NCBI RefSeq assembly: GCF_040581485.1
Contig: NC_090131.1
Coordinates: forward strand, 26,796,532 to 26,860,531
Reading direction: 5' to 3'
Length of the DNA stretch: 64,000 nt
Source of the DNA: Linepithema humile
Lineage: Eukaryota; Arthropoda; Insecta; Hymenoptera; Formicidae
The notes beneath the pieces are model-generated. The model had not been told where the DNA came from. It saw only the letters and a list, made by a program, of their open reading frames with translations, and ran no database searches. Made by a program: the position numbers and the translations under genes. Position 1 is the first letter of the stretch, and the number at the start of each line of letters is the position of its first letter. Below, one piece after another: positions 38,559-50,700 of this stretch.

Positions 38559-41500
38559 ATGAAAGTTAAACATAATGAACGAAAAAAGAAAACGAGAGCT
38601 AAACTGAAAGTGAAGAATAAAGCGTAAGTAAAATCATTCAAGGTTAAGTAATTAAATACTGATTCTTTCAATGCTCGCGTGGTTCTTAAATAAAAAAGAA
38701 CATAATATTAAGTGAAATATTGTTGACTAATAACTCATTATTTTTCTTTTTATTTTAGAAAATTGACAGTGCAGACAAAAAAACATGGCTGCAAAAATAA
38801 AAGTATGTTTCATAAAGATATGATTATAAATTCAGTTAATGCGCAGAATATTTCTTTAGCCGATGAGCCAGCTTTTTCTTGTGCAGAGAAAACAGCCACA
38901 CAATTAAGTTTTAAGTGCAGAAAACAACAATCAAATAGTAAAGAAAGTACTAGTGAATCATTTCCAAATCTTGAATGTAAGAAACACAGAATTTTTTTAT
39001 ACTTATATTATTTTACTGATTTATTTACAAGTGTCTTTCAGGCAAATGAGATAACTTGTTGTTATGTCTAAATAATATTTTTAGACTCACAATTAAAATT
39101 ATTAAATTGCAGGTAAAATGACCGATTCTGTGGAATGGGGTGTTTCTGAAAATGGAGAAAAGGATGATGATTGGAAGGCGGATTACTCAGAAGAAGAGAC
39201 ACAAGAAGATTGGCTTCAATCCATTTTGCCCAAAGAAAAGAGGAATATAAGTTCACCATGTGTGGTTGAAATGTTGTCAGATGATATTAATTCGCTAAGT
39301 CTACCAGGGATATTGCAGTCTGAACAAACAGCAAGATCAGACAAAGAAACATTTTATGGCATTGACTTTGGAGCAGACGCATTACCTAATAAGAAAGATA
39401 CATCTGTAATAATTGCTAAAGCTATTAATCCTAGATGCGATACTCATATACAAACTAATAATGAACAACAGGCATTACCTGTAGTATTGAGTACAGAGAA
39501 CAAAAGTAACAAAAACAAAGATACCAGTAGTCGTAAATCAAAAGATGTTTGTGACAATGTTAATGATGCGAGCAGTTCTAATAGAAGTACTCCACGTAAA
39601 CAACGCAAAAAGAAAAAGCGTAAAAATTCGACAAATTGCAATGATGATGCAACAGCACAGGGTAGTTTTCAACATGATGATGTCAGCACACTTCAACAAG
39701 AGATCGATCTACCTGAATATATCGAATACATGCGCGCATTTCGACGAGAAAATAGGACACCTCGATATCAAATTATTAGCGCATCTCAATCCAAATATAC
39801 CGCACCTCCAAACGAGTTTGTCAACGTTTCTCACCATATGTGTAATAAAAAATCACCAGAAATTTATTGCATAAGAAATACAGTTATTGTTATAATGGAG
39901 AAGGAAAGTGGATTTTGTTTCAACGGCAAATTGTTGGTGAAAGTATTATACGGTGCTGTGAAAATTTATGGATTCGTGCTCAACAATTCGGCCGATGCTA
40001 CAAAAGTGTACTCACCGAGAGGATACAATCACGTCGCTATAGAAAATACCGGGACATCTTCGGAAGGTAGCATCGAAGATATCTGGACCGCACTCGCCGC
40101 GAAAGGTATCACCCGAGATTCGGAGAGCAAACTGCAAATCGACGTCGATAATGTTCAACCGGGAATGGCCGTTCTCGCGTTGCAAAACTTCGAGAACAAC
40201 CTGACGCTCTTCCTACAAACTTACTTTCCACATTTCAGATTATTTCCGAGCATAAAAAATCCTCACTACTATCCTTGGACAGATCCCAGACGAGCCGAAG
40301 TAATATTACAAGCAAATTTGTATTTCTCGCAACACGACGAATTTAAGTATAAAAGATTATTCTTTGATTCGTACCTCGCCGAGGACATCGCGGAGAGAAT
40401 GTTGAGTCGCTGGTACGAAAACGAATGGTCCTGCACGATGGTCATGGGCGGCAAAGGCGTCGGCAAGTCCACGAACGTGCGGTATCTCATCAACAGTCTG
40501 TTGCGCACAACCAAGGTGGTCCTGGTGGACGTGGATCCCGGTCAAGCAGAGTGCACACCGGCCAGCTGCATCTCGTACAGTTTGATCGAAGAGCCTCTTA
40601 TGGGGCCGAATTTCACGCATTTAAAAACGCCCGTTTATCAATTGTTCCTCGACGAGGTAAACATTGCTTCGTGCGTCATACGCTACCTGGAAGGCATCAA
40701 GATGCTGATAGAACGACTGAAGGGATGCCCCGTACTGTCTTGCTTGCCTATCGTGGTGAACACTATGGGCTTCGTGCGGAATCTCGGCTGGGACATCGCG
40801 ATCTTCACGATAAAGCTGATCAGACCGTCGTTCATCCTACAAATTAAATCGTCAACAAAGCAATATAATTACAAAGAATATCTCAGTGCAGAAGTTGTAA
40901 ATAAACAGGTAACGTGCAACTTTTTCAATGGTAAATACCTTCGTTATTAGGCAATTACTACTCGAGAAGGAAATTCAACAGGAATGCTCTACATGGACGT
41001 TTTGCGACGAGACATTCCTCGACTGGAATAGACCGTGCGAGCACGATGTGCACGTAATTCCTTCCCAGGTGGATATTCCTCGACGGCAGAATAGAGACAG
41101 GCGCAATGAAGGAATGTGGAACATGGAGCCGTATCAGCAACGTGAACTTGCGATGATGTCCTATCTCAGCGACATCATACGCGAAAACGATGATTCTTTG
41201 TAAGCTCTTGTCACACGCATTTTACACAAGCTTTTATAATCACCTAATTGTTAATTTTCTTATTTTAGCCACGTGAAATTGCCGGTCAATATTAACGACA
41301 TAGTGCCATATACGTCAGTATTTTATGTTTTATATGCAGCCAAGTGTCATCAATGATTAAAGAATTTATATAATATATTATCTTTACATGTGTTTGCAGG
41401 GCATCTTTTTCATCTCTGTGTATTATTCCCAAACGATTGTTCGGTGTACCGCCCTCGCATGCTTTGAATGTTATAAACGGCAATATCGTAGCACTGTGCG

Positions 41501-42034
41501 GTGTGGATTTAACGGAGGAGTCTTCTCAGGAATCTAATGCCATCTTTACTCTTCGAATCCTGACGCAGAGGTCATCTCTATGTACATGCTACGGCTTTGG
41601 TAAGAGCGAATGCCGGCATTAACGTACGAATATTTCCCAATGTTTCAAAGATTCTAGATATTTTCCTAATAATATTTATTTGAATACATTTTTTTAAAGA
41701 ATATATTGAATAAAATATTTGATGTACATATTTTTTATGATATTTACATAATTTCAAAGAATTAATTGCAGGAATAATCCGAGGTATCGATATGAAACAG
41801 CAGGAAGTGTTCATAAACACTCCACTGCCAATATCGATTATGCAACATGTTAACTGCTTAGCGGGCTGTATTCCTGTTCCGCCCGCACTGCTGCAGTTAC
41901 ACCATCGCGCACCTTACGTCGGCGCCAACGCAGGTTTACCAACAAGTCGCGAGTCCCAGAGAGGGGGATGCATAGCGAAGATGCATAAAAAAAAGTCGGA
42001 TAAAAGTCCTAATAAAACAGTTCCCAAGTCCTAA
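38559..42034 (+). CDS. NOL9: NOL9/Grc3 polynucleotide 5'-hydroxyl kinase, about 939 aa, 7 exons
   Basis: Nucleolar kinase of the Clp1/Grc3 family; with LAS1 it phosphorylates cleaved ITS2 during 60S rRNA maturation. Exons: 38559-38623, 38759-38976, 39113-40908, about 40967-41199, 41269-41313, 41400-41599, 41772-42034. The N-terminal ~270 residues are charged and low in complexity, with a basic run (KQRKKKKRKN, near residue 256) that could be a nucleolar signal. A beta-rich N-terminal domain follows, then the P-loop G540-GKGVGKST and the family motif D567-VDPGQ. Other family matches are GPNFTHLKTP, VNTMGFVRNLGW, MMSYLSDI near the C-terminal domain and GFGIIRGIDM. It is longer than human NOL9 (about 700 aa), mostly at the N terminus. 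The exon 3/4 junction is uncertain: the pyrimidine-better acceptor (TTATTAG at 40950) breaks frame, so I chose the in-frame AG at 40966. The last AATAAA overlaps the stop codon. Confidence 0.93.
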
Positions 42035-42181
42035 TAAAACTAAAGGTGTCGAACTAATACAAACTGTGTCTTTGCATAATGCATTATAAATGCTCACTAA
42101 TTTTTTATGGAATAAGAGCATTTGTACTATACTTGTAAACATCATGTTTTATAATGTGGGGTAATCGATTATGTTTGATTT

Positions 42182-42313
42182 GTATTAAGGTATGATTGTA
42201 TTACAATATAAATAGTGAATATTTTGTAAAATATTTCATATTTTATATCAGAATATATTGAAATAAAATATAAAATATTTTGTATTCACTTTTTAATAAT
42301 CTTACCTTAATAC
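42182..42313. repeat. Foldback element with GTATTAAGGTA ends
   Basis: A 132 bp unit begins GTATTAAGGTATGATT and ends in its near-complement (AATCTTACCTTAATAC). Inside, AGTGAATA and its complement plus long ATATTTT/AAAATAT runs extend the pairing. This is the layout of a miniature inverted-repeat element. It lies about 150 bp past the NOL9 stop codon and may fall in its 3' untranslated region if a distal polyadenylation site is used. Confidence 0.6.
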
Positions 42314-43804
42314 TTTTGTAACGACAAAAATTGGTTTGCATAAAATTTACATATATGGTCACATATTTACAAACATAAAACTGACTTTCGTATACTTTAG
42401 AACTTTATTTTTGTAAGTTTATGTACGGCTTTGAAAACAACAAAGATGCATATACAATCTCTTGTGATGTATCTTGTAATCTGTATACTTAAAAAATAAA
42501 TGTATATAACAAATGTATAAAAATAAGTGTATACAAAATATATATAAATATATTTAAAAAATATATTTTATATATATTTATGTATAGTGGTCTTAATCAG
42601 AAAAACCTCCGCGTGATCCAAATAGTCCGGGTCTATACTAAATAACAGTAATCCCGGAGATTGTAAAATATAAAAACTGTAATTAAACCTTTATTTGAAA
42701 ATACAACTAATGAATCATTTCTTAATCGAATTGAAACCTCGAGGTTTTTATATTAAATAAAATAAATTATTCGTTTTAATTAGAATATTTTGGTTGTAGA
42801 ACGACTTATCTCGTTTGTAACGTCGATAGCTTCTTGAAGAATTCGGGGTCATTTTGTAGATTTATGTAGAATTATTATATCAGATGCACTTTTTAAAGAA
42901 ATACAATCTCTTGTACAAAACCTATATTGTCTATATATATATAGCAGTGTGAGTAATATAGTCGAGTCTATCAGCACTCATGATGAAAACATACATTATT
43001 TTCTACAAAGTGAAATATACAAAATAAAAATATTCATGCAAACTATTTGATTAAAATTCATGTGAATTATATTATTTTGTACACATTCATTTTTAAAATA
43101 ATTTTATTTTATAAGCATTAATCTTGTTAGTAACAAACAAATAAATACTCTCTATATATGTGTAAACAGTTTGAATAAGTGTTTGAATAAGAATTTTAGA
43201 AGAATATTTCTATAGAAACTTTCTTAAAAATATAAATCTAATAGTTAATAATTGATGTAGAATTGTACGTAACAAATCATATTTCAAATTTAAATATCAA
43301 TTTTTGCATTAATTTTTACTGAATACATTCTTTAATTTATATATTGTTAGATAATTGGTAATATAAAAAGATTAAGAAACGAATTAAACATATACAATTT
43401 ATTACATACAAATATACAATTTGTAACTGTATGATTATACATAATTGCATAATTGCTGATAAAAACCAATACATTAACATTAACAAGTAAAAAAGGAATC
43501 AGTAATTGTAACAGAATTAATTAAGTAAAATAAATGATTATATATTCATAAACATAATGAATAGACGGAATATTATCCACTTCTTCCAATAGAAAAGCAT
43601 GACGTCAGTAAATATTTGGAATAAGACACACGCAAATTATTTTTATCTGATCTGATAGCATAGACGTAATATAAATATTCAATATATTCAAATTCTAATA
43701 TATTCATACTATGAAATGTTATCAGACACATGCCTATGTATTTGGTAACATTTCGTATATATTTGTGTAGTGAATTTATTTCTATATATTTGTGAATATA
43801 ATTT

Positions 43805-43910
43805 CCCAGACAGCACATGTCCAAAAATTACATAAGACGTCTTAAAGACGTTATTAAGACATCTTTTAGCCACCGTTATGTCCCGATTTGGGACATGTGT
43901 GTTGTCTGGG
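43805..43910. repeat. CCCAGACAGC inverted-repeat element, copy 1
   Basis: A 106 bp unit with ends CCCAGACAGCACATGTCC and the complement of GGACATGTGTGTTGTCTGGG. Its interior is built of AAGACGTCTT-like half-sites, and the same ends recur 300 bp away. Non-coding; a miniature transposon or palindromic satellite-like repeat. Confidence 0.75.
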
Positions 43911-44207
43911 TTGTTATTAATAATTAATACTATTTTAAATTAAATTTATTTAATCTCATTACTAAAAATTAAATTGATTTAATATCATTAATTAAAAAAA
44001 TGCCACGAAAGTGTGTGGTGTGCGACTATGTGCAAAATTGTGATAATATAATTACGATTAGTAGTTTTTCAGAGTTGCACACTGCACATTTTCTTGGTAT
44101 TTTTTTTATTAATAACATTAAATATTAAATACTCTTAAACATTTAGTATACTAAATGCTGTCAAACAGATATCATATGTACATATTTCAATTTGATATTT
44201 ATACTAT

Positions 44208-44335
44208 CCCAGACAGCACGCATGCCCAAAATCGGGACATAAGACGTCTAAAAGACAGGTGTTTTTTTAGACACCTAGTCAAAAAGATGTCTTAATGACG
44301 TCTTATGTCGATTTTGGACCTGTGTGTTGTCTGGG
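44208..44335. repeat. CCCAGACAGC inverted-repeat element, copy 2
   Basis: A 128 bp relative of the unit at 43805-43910 with the same ends and same orientation of the ACATAAGACGTCT block. TTATACTAT abuts the left end and recurs four bases past the right end, which might be a displaced target-site duplication. Confidence 0.75.
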
Positions 44336-44575
44336 ATGCTTATACTATGATCTGACCAGTTAAAAAATAAATGGCGCATGTGTGAAGAGACGCAGAAAAT
44401 AGAGACGCTCGTGTATTTCCGTTTCTATCTCACTTTCATTATTTGTTCGTGTCAACTTAGTAACAGTATGCTTAGTCTATTCATATCATGTCTATAATTG
44501 CATTATTTTACAAATTTTAAAGAAACAAGTGTAAACTTCATCTACTATCTTTTGATGAGGAACATTTAACCCATA

Positions 44576-44672
44576 TGTGTATGTATATACATATATAGAT
44601 GTATATATATATATACATATACATATATACATATATATGTATGTATATATATGTATGTAATTAAATATATAT
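44576..44672. repeat. (TA/TG)n microsatellite
   Basis: Interrupted TATG/TATA/CATA repeats just beyond the DNMT3 3' end. Confidence 0.85.
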
Positions 44673-44753
44673 GTACATGTAAAATTATCGATCACATTAT
44701 TAATCGTTGTTAAAAACGATATAAAACAAAAATGATTTGATTTCGTCATATTT

Positions 44754-44784
44754 GTTTTCTAGTAAAATAAAATTACTAGAAAAC
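44754..44784. repeat. Perfect 12 bp palindrome with AATAAAA loop
   Basis: Arms GTTTTCTAGTAA (44754-44765) and TTACTAGAAAAC (44773-44784) flank a 7 bp loop reading AATAAAA on plus. It sits 10 bp past the DNMT3 stop codon. On plus the loop holds a polyadenylation hexamer, so it could matter for transcripts arriving from NOL9. Function is inference. Confidence 0.6.
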
Positions 44785-44794
44785 GAAAATTTCA

Positions 44795-47700
44795 CTAAAA
44801 ATGTTTGTTATTATGCGATGAAAAAATATTTCCCTGCGCTGTGCATAACTTTGTCTCATTTTCATTGCACTTAAAGTAGGAGCATAAAGGTTGCAATATG
44901 GCCATAATGGTTTGCACGCTCCAAGACCTACCGATCAGTTTTTGTCGATCTGTCGCCGATAAATTTTTCACGTCCGTGTAATGTCGTGGAAAACCAAAAA
45001 TTTCTTCGAGCTCAGTGGTCCATAACGTGTCACTTTCACCTTTCATTATGATTGGTTTTAATTCTGCTTTTCCTAAAATAAAAAAAAAGAATTTTTGTAA
45101 ATCTTTCTTGGTGGACAGCAAATTTACTAAAAAAAAATATTTATGAAACATACCACATCTCAAAGAATTTGATCTTGTAGTAACCGTGCGAATTTTCTTC
45201 ACAAGAGCGTGACGATCGCAATGTTTCGTGAGTACATCTTGAACATCCTGCCGTTTATGAAACAGTACCATATAAGGATTAAAGGGAATATTGTGCCAAT
45301 ACAGTCTAAGTCTGTGCTGCGGCGAGAAATCCGCCGAATCTATGACGTAAGGTTCTTGTCCCAAACACCTGTAGTTAATATAGTATATTAGTTTCACATT
45401 GTTCAATATTTGATAAGATTCAACTCACTTGTTCATTTCTAATCGGTACTTGGTTGGCATGGAAGCGACATTCTCGAACATCCAAAACAGGTGGCGACCT
45501 TTATTAGCAGTTATTAATAGATCTTTAATTCTGGTATAGTCGAAAAAAAGAATACCTGTCCCATTGCGATCTGTAACGGAAAAAGTAGATCAAAATGATT
45601 ATTGCTTATGAAATATAAGATTTTTAATATGACGATATACATATATAACTTATACATACCGTGAAGACCTAATCGCGCAGGATTGACAATACTTAAATCA
45701 TTACACGGCGATCCACCGATTAACAAGTCGATCGGAGCAATTTCATCAATTGTCTCTTTGTCTATGCCCCTTACATCTCCTAAGTAAGTAATACGATCAC
45801 CGAAATGAGCACTGCTAACCATTAAGGCATCTCTGTCAATTTCACTCACATAATAAACTTCTACGTCGATTCCTAATTTTAAAAGTACTAACAAACCTGT
45901 GGGATATTGTAATGTATGAAAATATTTCGTGTGCGATCGTAATATATTTGTATGTGTGTATATGACAGCGTAAAATTATAAAAGTCTGTGTTACTGTCTG
46001 TGTAACTCGACTAAAGTGTATTTTTCGAACGTAAATTTACGAAATCAATATATTATAGTGTTACAGCATAAAGAATTAACGCGTGTTAAAAAAAGCAATA
46101 TAGATCAGATACAAATATGTCTTACCAGTACCCAAACCATCGAAAAGTGATAGAACACGTATAGGTTTCTTTTTTTGATAATGTGCAATATTAATTTCAT
46201 TTGATATGACATGAGATGTACGGAACATTCCAGTAATTTTGTTTTTCCAGTCCGGCCGCGGACGTAATACTGGGTCCACAGGTTGTCTAGATTCATCTCT
46301 GCAGAGGAAACAATCCCATGGATCTTCCGTCAGCATAGTATCATATTCTTTTGGACATACCAAATACTTCATACAAGCTGTGCAGTAAACACTAAAATGA
46401 AAATAACGCATTAAATAAATATATTCTGTGGTGATAGAGTCTTATTTCAAGCGCGAGTGAACCAACCGAGGACAATCTTCTCTGTCACAAAGAATAAGAG
46501 TTCCGGAACCGGCGCAAACTGTGCAATAAAACTGAAATCAAACGAAACAAAGCATCATCATTATTTCCAGATTTAAATAGTCGGAACTGTCGAATACTTA
46601 CGCACTTGTCATCGTTCCCAAACACGAACATACACGGTTTGAATTCGTCCTGAAATCGAATAAACAATATCTTTTATTATTGATGCGAAAAATATATTTG
46701 ACTGGAGTAAACATTATTTTCTTCTAATCTAAGACATAGATTTGTGCGCTTTTCAACTCATACCGAACATTCTTTACATAAAGATCCTACAAAGAATGGA
46801 TGATCTTCCATTTTGTTTTTAGTAAACTCCAAACATTTTAAACATAATTTGTTTACTGATACTTCTCCTGATATTACGCGACGCAAAGCATCTAAAATTA
46901 GCAAAAAAAAAAAAAAACATAAGTAAGAAATTAAAGTATCAATTCGTAATTTACATACATTGCATGATCTAACTCACCACTCTCTTTTATATCATTTCTT
47001 CGATCATTATTTATATCTGGCTTTGCTTTAAATTCGTTCATTCTTTTATTGATTTCATCAGAATATTTATCATATATCTTGTTAGAGTCTGAAACTTGTA
47101 ATTCGTTATTTGGTACGTGAATATTATTCGTATTTGAAAAATACTCAAAGACATTATCTAAAGTCCAGTTATCCGTGTTGCATCCTAAACGAGAGCAATA
47201 ATCCTAAAAAGTCAGATTTAATTGTCGTGGAAGAAATTTTTGGAAGTTTTTGAAGACAAATACTTATAATATATATATATATATATACACATATATATTA
47301 CGTTTTTAAATAAATTATTGTACTTATGTAAAATTATTGTACTTATTATCTACGATAAGTGATTTTATACCTTTGAAGCTTGAAGCACGCCTGTAACATA
47401 CGATTGTTTAGTTGTATTTTTAATGTAGTTGTGCAACTTTTCTAATCCCTTATGAAATTTCAGAAACTCGAGATGACGAATCTACGTTGAGATGTAAAAT
47501 AATTATCATCACGTTAAAAAATCTCTTTTTAATATGTTAATATCAAAATTTAATTACCTCGGAAACTTTGTAATCGCCATACCACATGATCCATTGACAA
47601 CCAAAACTTGGTTCTTTCAAGCAGCAATCGCGATAATCAATAATCATTGCTGTAAGAAAAAACTCATTGTATTTATGAAAAAAAAGAATGAATTAATTGT

Positions 47701-50700
47701 AAAAAAAGAAATCAGCTGCATTTAAGTATACCGGGCCACCAATTATGTCCAGCAATTTTCGCCCAAGTTATCACACCAGGATGTTGGTTTCGTAAAGGTA
47801 AACGCTCTTCCTCGATCTGTTTCCAGCTTGTACTTTTTGGTTCCTTATATTTTTCACTAACCTGTTTTTTCGCCGGTAGAGGTGAGTGTGAATCTGCGAA
47901 CAGCATGAAAGTGACACTTCAAGCACCATGCGTTAATATTACAAATGTGCGAAGATTAAAAATAAAGAAATCATACTTTTCCGCTGTTTTGATGCATATT
48001 TCTCCCTAGCTGTGGAATTTATTTCCTTCAATTCGTCCAGTCTTTGTTGCACTTTTGTGGGATATGGATAAAACGTCAACTCATCCACTGTCAAATCAAA
48101 TAACGTTTCATATATTTGCAATGATTATATACGGAAGCTAATTTCTATTTCTATACTTTCGTCACTTACATTTCTCCAAATCGTTTACATTCCGTCGTAT
48201 CCATTCATAATAAGGCTTTGTCAGAGGAGTCTCGAAACGTTGGCGAAGCATCTAAAATAATCGTAACGGCACATCGCATTTTTTGAAGCAATTCCTTATT
48301 TAATTTTAATTTTCGTTAATTTTATTCTCGAAGATGATATCAAAGAACCTGTATAGTTGTATCAATAGCGCGTGAAACTTGATTGTTACGTGGCGGCTGC
48401 GACAATCGCTGCTCCAATCTCTTCGAGAACGGTTCTATCTGAGTTCTTTCCGTAAGCTGAAAATCAAAACAAATTACATCTTAAGCGAGATTCCTTTACT
48501 CGGAACATACTGTTAATTTACCGATGATATTTGTGCATCTCCAAGCCAGTAAACCCATAATTTGCCTGGAGAAGCGAGCATGCCTGCATGTGAAGCATCG
48601 ATGATCAGAGCTAGAACACATTTCAATTTTAAAAGATATTTAAAGAAAGCATTCCAAAATCAAATATTATTTTGTTCAGTTAAAAGATTGTTATATAATA
48701 ATACAACTACTAATAATAAAATCGCGTTAATTTAAAACATTGCACAATAAGATCTATATTTACAACGCGATTTGGATTGCGCGTATTACAATAATCGATA
48801 TATTTTAAATATATTTACCTGGCCACCATCCTGAACATGAACCCCATACTAGCTTGCCGATGTGGTTCTTGTCAGGCTTTGTTCCTAAAGCCTTCGTCTT
48901 TCCTCGGGTAAGATATTCCTTTTTATCGTAATCGATTTCCGAATCGTTACCTTTGCTTTCTGAGCGTTTTTGCATTGAACTCGATTCGCTATCAGCTTTC
49001 ACACTTTTTCTACTTTTTCGAACCTAAATTATTACTTAAAATTAATAAGACTCTACAGATTGAAAAATCAAAATAAGATTAAAAGAGTTAGAGGAGCCAA
49101 CGCTAGGCCTTAGTGCAAAATAAATATGTTGTATTATGAAAATAGTTGAATACAAACGGTTCCGCCTGTCATCAGATCATCTTCAGTGTCGAAAAATAAA
49201 TAAGTTCAATAGAAGTACATAGATCATTGCAATAAGTTGTGTTATAAAACACTGTAAATTATATAAAATAAATTGTGCTTTAAAACGAGTATGGTTAAAC
49301 GCAATAGATTGCTTATGAAGAACGTTGGCTCCTCTAGCTCTTTTCATCTTATTTTGATTTTTCTAAATTATCACATTATTTACTTATTAGACTCGTATTA
49401 ATCCTTTACCTATTTTCGTGAAGTAATCTATAAATAACTATTAATATAATTGTAAGCCTGTGATATGATACATATAACATATAACATGCTTCCGGCAAAG
49501 CATACGGTCGCTGATACTTTTTCCATTTGCGCGGCTTTGATTAAACCCAATAATCAAGCCGTAGTTGCGACTTACTTATTGCAACTTGATAGACTTTGGT
49601 GGTTGATAGTGGCTTTCTTTTGATTTTTAGTTGCCTATGAATCTATATATATATATAAACTGTATGAGTTTCTCACTGATTCCCGAATAACCCGGATTAT
49701 AGTCGACCACCGATATGATTTTCACACTCATTACGTTAAACATAACCATATAGCCCAACATTCTATTTTTAATAAACTGTACAATGTTTATATTTCGTTT
49801 ATTCTTTTTCGATCCACAATCGCCTGATATGCTTTCCCTACTTATTATGGTAAGTGTGTTACTCACTTCGAAATTTTGGTCCTTGACCTTTGGTTTTTGA
49901 TCCTTTTGATCCTTTTGATCCTTTTCAACCTTTTCATTCTTTTCATTCTTGGTAATACTTGGGTCTACCGATGACGACCCATTCATAGTCTTATTTTTGT
50001 TTGTGTACGTGACTACATTCTTCGTTTCATCATGTTTTACAAAATTGCTGATTTCCATATCATCATCCAAACATGTAGAATTGTTCTCGCTCATCATCAA
50101 GAAAATATCCGGTGTTTCGCGATATTTGTAACACGCGCCGCTCATCGTCTCATGCACGTCGTTACAAGACTTTTCACTCGCTGAATCATCGCTCTTCCGA
50201 CCCAACAACAGTGAACTATCAAATTCCTGGTCGCATCCTTCAATTAAGGATGATCGGCGCCAAAAGTGGTTTATTTCGCTGTCACAACTGTCACAATCGT
50301 CCGATTGCCACATTTCTTCCTCCACGTTGATCTTCAGAGACGACGTCGCGGTCGGCGTATCGACGCATTCGTGAAAAACACTCTGATAGGCCGTTTTCGA
50401 GCTGTCATCGAATGTGTAATCGATCGAAGATCCGTTTAATCTTTTTCTTCTTTTGCGACCGTTCTGATGTATAGTGAAACTCGTCGATAATTCTTCCGGA
50501 TGGTCGTTCTTCGATAATTGTATTGCCTTCTGGAAATGTGCAGCCATGTTAGTGAATTCATCGATGTTCCAATCGTATTCCATAGAAATGTTCTGATCGA
50601 AATCTTTGCTCTGTTCCTCACTTACATTTTCGGCAGTGACTTCGGAAATCGTATCCTGAACACTTTCGACATCCTCAGTAAGTCCTTTCGCGTCATGTAT

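Larger units (their letters stand above)
42035..44794. other. AT-rich intergenic region between convergent NOL9 and DNMT3
   Basis: No coding exon recognised. It holds the foldback element at 42182-42313, two CCCAGACAGC elements, a TA/TG microsatellite and a palindrome just past the DNMT3 stop, all listed separately. Confidence 0.7.
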
